The notes under the pieces are model-generated. The model saw nothing but the letters and a program-made list of their open reading frames with translations. It was not told the DNA's origin and ran no database searches. The translations under genes and the position numbers were made by a program. A DNA stretch of 64,000 bases from Chalara sp. BL73 (lineage: Eukaryota; Ascomycota; Leotiomycetes; Helotiales), in contig CAKJVC010000208.1 of the NCBI GenBank assembly GCA_918026815.1, positions 186,001 through 250,000 on the forward strand, given 5' to 3'. The stretch's first letter is position 1; each line of letters begins with the position of its first letter. This document shows positions 59,454-64,000 of this stretch, in pieces.

Positions 59454-61280
59454 ATGGCTTCATCGTATGCGCTGCCCGCTTCTGCCATACATCATAATCA
59501 TCACGGCCATTCCCACTCGCATGTACATGCACATGGGCACTCGCACTCGCATTCACACTCTCAATCCCCAAGGAGCCATGCGCCAAATACAGCGAGGACA
59601 TTGAAGGAGGAAAGGTCGAACGGAAGCCTGCATAGTCATGCACTATCCGAGTCCCATCTTCCACATATACACGAGCATAGTGAAAGACATTCTCGTCAGG
59701 CGTCACCTTACCTTTCTTCCCCAGTCAATAATAGAACCTCCCGCGCAACTTTCCCGGATCCATTCTTTGAGGGAAAGTATGAAGCAGCGCCATTAGCCTC
59801 GTATCAGCCCCCTTTGAGTGTCAACATCCATGTTCACGAACACAATGGGCATACTCACGATCACCACGACCATGATCACGACCACCACGACCATGACCAC
59901 GACTACCATGACCATAGTCATAGCCACAGCCATGGAAATGCCACTCCGACAGGCCCCAGATCTCGAATCACTAACTTCATTCTCCCATTTGTGCTACGCT
60001 GGCCACTCATCCATACTATTATGGCGGATAGGGACTCTCGGCGAATATTCTATTTCATGAGGTATGGTCTTGTCTTAGTTTTTAACGGGATAACGCTGAT
60101 TTTGATCTAGCCTCAATTTTGCCTTCATGCTTGTACAGGCAACTTACGGATTTTTGACGGACTCGTTAGGACTTCTTAGCGATAGTATACACATGTTCTT
60201 CGACTGCTTAGCCCTGTCTGTTGGGCTATTTGCAGCAGTTGCAAGCAAGTGGCCTGCAAGCGAGCGATTCCCATATGGATTTGGAAAAATCGAAAGTTTA
60301 TCAGGATTTGGAAATGCAGTGTTCTTAATGTAGGCCTCTTCCCATGGCACTGGAATGAACACTAACTTGTCATAGGCTCATAAGTATTGAGATTGTCACA
60401 GAAGCGACTGAACGCCTTGCCGAAGGTCGAGAAACGAAACGTTTATTGGAGTTATTTGTAGTTAGCAGTCTTGGATTAGCAGTCAACTTGGTTGGAATGG
60501 CTGCTTTTGGACATCACGGACACGGACACGACCACGGACACGATCATGGGCATTCACATTCACATGTGAAGTTTCATTCCCATGAAGGGCACAATCATGA
60601 TCATGACCACGATCATGATGTTCATACGTCTCCGTTCTTGAATGAGAAGCCTCCGGCCTTGGCTCATTCACATTCGCATTCGCATCATGGCCATTCGCAC
60701 GATAACGAAAACATGATTGGTATTTATCTTCATGTCCTAGCAGATACTATGGGAAGCGCTGCCGTAATTGTCTCAACAGCCTTAATTTACTTCACTGGAT
60801 GGGGCGGGTGGGATCCATTAGCCTCTTGTGTGATCGCGGTTCTGATATTTTCGTCGTCCATTCCTTTGCTGAAAAGCAGTGCCAAGAATCTTCTTTTGAC
60901 AGTGCCGGACGGGATTGAATACACCCTCAGAGATGCACTCGGAGGAGTTGCTGAGCTTCGAGGTGTACATAGTTACACAGTGCCTCGCTTCTGGCTAGGC
61001 GACAAAGCCACCGAAAAAGACAAGCAAGATGTTCTAGGCGTCATACATATTATGGCAACCCGAGGATCAGATTTGGAGGAATTACGACAAAGAACAAGAG
61101 CATATTTGCATGAAAAGGGTATAGATGCAGTGGTGCAAGTAGAAAAAGACGGCGATACAAGTTGTTGGTGTGGCGGGGGCGTAAGTAGATCTTCATCTCG
61201 GTTTAGCTGATATAGAGTTGGATGGGCGTTCTGAATATCCACATCTCTTGGTTTTGTAGGATACGTGCATGTCATCCTAG
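59454..61280 (+). CDS. Zinc transporter, CDF family, Msc2-like
   Basis: CDF proteins move Zn2+ out of the cytosol; yeast Msc2 and fission-yeast Cis4 supply the ER and Golgi. Exons 59454-60061, 60111-60329, 60376-61180 and 61260-61280 give 550 residues. The N-terminus is extremely His-rich (HSHSHVHAHGHSHSHSHS, later HDHHDHDHDHHD). The transport core has LTDSLGLLSDSIHMFFD with the HxxxD site of span 2, FPYGFGKIESLSGFGNAVF, and HVLADTMGSAAV with HxxxD of span 5. A second His loop (HGHGHDHGHDHGHSHS) lies between spans 4 and 5. The cytosolic domain ends CWCGGGDTCMSS, the last residues coming from a 21-nt exon. The His loops probably bind zinc. Confidence 0.9.
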
Positions 61281-61706
61281 GAGAGTTCACGAATGATACC
61301 ATAGTTGTAGATGAATGACAAGTGTCTTATGCTCCTGCTCATGAAAAATTGCGAGGTTTGGATTTGAATACATTATTGTATTTTATATGGCTATTAGAAG
61401 ACTGGATTGGTTCTCTCACCTGCTTACTGTTAAGAACTTCAACAGCTTCACCAATTGTTGGTCGACAACAGAGAAATTATTCAAGCGACCTCCTTTCTTT
61501 AGCGAAACACTTCAACGAAACAACGTGGGCTTCATTTATCCTCATGTAACTGTGTCTAGTATTCAAACATATGAACCAAGTGGTATGTACAAGAACCTTA
61601 GATGATCAAAAGACATTAACTCCTCCCATGGCATTCCCCCAGTCCCGCTGCATCCTTAAAGTTCTGTATACCTTCGCCTCAAGCCTGGTATCATTCCCCC
61701 TTCCAT
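61281..61706. other. Convergent intergenic region
   Basis: 426 bp between two 3' ends; nothing recognised. Confidence 0.5.
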
Positions 61707-62750
61707 TTAGTTGACTTTCTTAGCGGCAGCAGCAGCTTCCGTAGCCCATTTGGCCTGGCGGTTGACAGCATTCGCTTCCTCGGTGCTGTTGAACTGGAGG
61801 TTCTTATACGTGTGGACGTGGGTCTTGATCTCGAACGGAATCGCAAACACATTCTCTGCGTCTTCCGTAAGCGCTCGTGCAGGCGCCTCGCCGTCACGCT
61901 TGGTGCTGGTAGTCGACACAATCTCAGAATCGGCCCATCTGCGATTGCATGTTCCGCCAGGGACCATGGCATCTTGGCGCTGAAAGCCGTCTAGGACATT
62001 CTTCTGCTTCTCAAGGCATCTCCAGTTCGCGCCAATGGCATCGAGCCCACCAGGCGTGACTTGCTCGTACAGCGAAAGGACTGAGACTTGTGTGTAGTCC
62101 TCTGCATAGGCGGAGTTGGAGTAGCCATCGGGAACGCAGGAGTCCTGAGCAACGGCGTCCCGGAATGCGCTGGTTCCGCTGTAAGCGTTGCCGTTCTTGT
62201 AGAAATCGACGGCGTGGCCAGTCTCGTGCTGGAAGACGGAGGGTGTGCCGACAGAGCCCTGGTAGACGGTCACCGCGCTTGACATGTAGGCTGACCCGCC
62301 ACCCGGAACAGCAATTACATGTTGGACCCATTGGCGCTCGTGGACAGGGAGACGGCCAAAGAGATCGATCAATGAGATTTGCCTATCATCAGCTATTAGT
62401 CTAAGCTCGGGTTGAGAACCGTGATAGGGCACCTACGAAAGAGGAGCGTTCTTGTGTCTGCAGAACACCCAGGCGGAGCCACAATCGGTGTAATGGACAT
62501 TGAAGACCTCGACATCACCAGCACTGAAGCCACCATTTTGGACTTCATCCTTGCAGCGTTTAGGAATCCATCCTGCACCCCATTGGTCCCAGGTGCTTTG
62601 AGTTGGCTTAAGGTTTTGCCAGAAAGAACTATCGACGTGCGGTGAAAGGCCGTCGTTAAAAAGGACAGGTCTACCAAGATCGGCAAATACATGGTTACTG
62701 AAGAGGAGAATTGCGGCTGCGGTAGCCGATGTGAGGGATTGTGGGAGCAT
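61707..62750 (-). CDS. Secreted HExxH putative metallopeptidase
   Basis: Exons 62750-62437 and 62382-61707 (intron 54 nt) give 329 residues. A signal peptide is likely (MLPQSLTSATAAAILLF up to about Ala24). The mature part has several Cys (KRCKDE, YTDCGSAWVFC, DSCVPDG, NWRCLEK, GGTCNRR), suggesting disulfides. The central HETGHAVDFY (residues 157-166) fits a zinc-protease HExxH helix. The N-glycan sequon NST occurs near the end. It resembles fungal secreted proteins sometimes named conidiation-specific protein 13, a link I recall but cannot verify here. The third metal ligand was not identified, so catalysis is not assured. Confidence 0.75.
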
Positions 62751-64000
62751 TTTGAGATTATTCTTTGGCTGTTTGAAACGAAGGAATGTGTTGGATTCTG
62801 TATATTAGGGCTAACTTGGGCAAGAAGCGCTGAGGATGAGGGTGAGGAACAAAAAACTCAGAGGAAGATTCCTTCTACTTTATATATACTTGTCTGTGAA
62901 GAAAGGCACAGTCGATGTATGACATTAAATCAGCCAACCCCATCACATCTCATGTTGCCTTTTATCACCGTGCCGGCATATTCCATACAACGGTACGATT
63001 TTAGACAAGGGACTGATTAACAATCTAGACCTGCTCAACGTCTGATTTGCAATAAACAACTAAAGAGCTGTTGCCCTTACGTAGTATCCACATATGCAGG
63101 TCCGCAAGCTCCGAAAGGCGATGCGCGCGTGGACGAATGGAGGCTCAGGGGTGTGCCAGGATGTGGCGCTAGTTAACATCCCCTACCTGTAGGATGTTAG
63201 CAATTGCTTTTCCTTCGCTGAGCGAATTGGAAGAGAGCTTTATACCTAACAATATCCACAAGGCGACACCAAGCACTCGGTTGTTTCGTTTCACGAATGC
63301 GCATCCCTTGAATGAATTAGCGAGCTTGAGCCACACCTGTGCGGCTCTGGGTGAACTTTTGATTTCCAAAGCCTTGAGCCATGTGCCTCATGCTGTCAAC
63401 GCTAGAATAATCCCAGAGCGCAGCATAATGCCTAATCAGATGTTCACTTAAGCTCGTAGTCAGCATTGAAGTGTCTGTTTCAAAATACGATGGTCGGGAA
63501 CGAGAAGGTGAGTCAGATTAGCTGAGTTGCTTAGAAGGAAAACGCTAGCTGCCGAATGGTAAGTTACTAGAAACAGTGAACTTTGAGCTGAATATTTGAA
63601 TACAAATTTAGATTCATGACATCCGGCAGTAGTTGCAGTAACCGGCGCGCTCCCTATAAGGGGTACCGAAAAAGCCGAGAGGAAAAGGTTGCAATTCCCC
63701 CTGAACTCTTGCCTGGAAGGCAGGTTGAGGAGTCATTTGGCGAGAAACAGACAATAAAAAATGCCGCTTTGGGTGTTCTCCGTCAAGCTAAGGGACCTGA
63801 CTACGAAGATCTTACCCATTACTGTATCTTCAGGCACACCTGTATGGTATACTCAGCGCTGTAGCCAGCGCCGACTGCAACGCTGGCATGATTGGGTTGT
63901 CCGTCTAAACTTTGTCATGGTTGTTGACAAAGTGCTTCCTTCAGCCTCAAATGAGCAGACATACTTCTCAATTCCAGACAGGATCGCGATAAAACACCTA
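62751..64000. other. Right-end region without a recognised gene
   Basis: 1.25 kb. Frames of 82 and 85 codons on the plus strand (63194, 63616) show no family features. Includes the promoter of the HExxH gene. A gene could continue beyond the window. Confidence 0.45.

Overview
The window is nuclear DNA from a filamentous ascomycete (Pezizomycotina). Most protein genes are split by short introns, usually 44 to 60 nt, with GTAAGT-like donors and CTAAC/CTAAT branch sites. The gene set is fungal: DASH-complex Ask1, CYP61/Erg5, Erg24, Rrn7, a Zn2Cys6 regulator and a Dal5-type permease. A Leotiomycete is my guess; no rRNA or other marker settles it. About 23 protein genes, one tRNA and one broken gene can be supported. 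Most coding structures below were rebuilt by hand from splice signals, reading frame and family motifs.

Layout. 0-2.2 kb: decayed FAD-linked oxidoreductase (-). 2.9-3.5 kb: short inverted-repeat transposon with a 9-bp target duplication, about 100 bp upstream of ASK1 (+, 3.65-5.0 kb). 5.1-5.5 kb: small two-exon gene. 5.5-7.6 kb: no protein gene, one possible 5S relic. 7.6-9.3 kb: ERG5 (-). 9.3-12.8 kb: AT-rich, no gene seen. 12.8-24.1 kb: housekeeping block of rhodanese, Yip1-family protein, ubiquitin-L40, RRN7 and eIF5A (all -), COG3 (+) and a TBC RabGAP (-). 24.9-29.7 kb: large DDB1/CPSF160/Mms1-type protein (+). 30.5-33.8 kb: eIF5B (+). 34.4-50.3 kb: Zn2Cys6 regulator (-), Dal5-type MFS (-), isocitrate-lyase-like protein (+), class I glutamine amidotransferase (+), class I aminotransferase (-) and 5-oxoprolinase/hydantoinase (+). 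50.9 kb: YdeI-family protein. 52.6 kb: tRNA-Ile(AAU). 54-55.5 kb: ERG24 (-). 56.4-57.1 kb: 692-bp foldback element. 57.1-58.8 kb: ALG1 (-). 59.5-61.3 kb: Msc2-type zinc CDF transporter (+). 61.7-62.75 kb: secreted HExxH protein (-). The last 1.2 kb holds nothing I recognise.

How the genes work together. Most are unlinked housekeeping functions: translation (eIF5A, eIF5B, L40), rRNA transcription (Rrn7), secretory traffic and glycosylation (Cog3, Yip1 family, TBC, Alg1, zinc supply to the early secretory pathway) and ergosterol synthesis (Erg5, Erg24). The stretch that looks like a system is 34.4-50.3 kb. A regulator, a permease of a family that imports small carboxylates and amides, and four nitrogen/carbon-acid enzymes lie together, and two divergent promoters inside it carry inverted repeats. 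I propose it as a candidate catabolic cluster. Its lyase belongs to the isocitrate lyase superfamily but lacks the KKCGH catalytic loop and the NCSPSFNW motif. The substrate is unknown and co-regulation is not shown by sequence alone.
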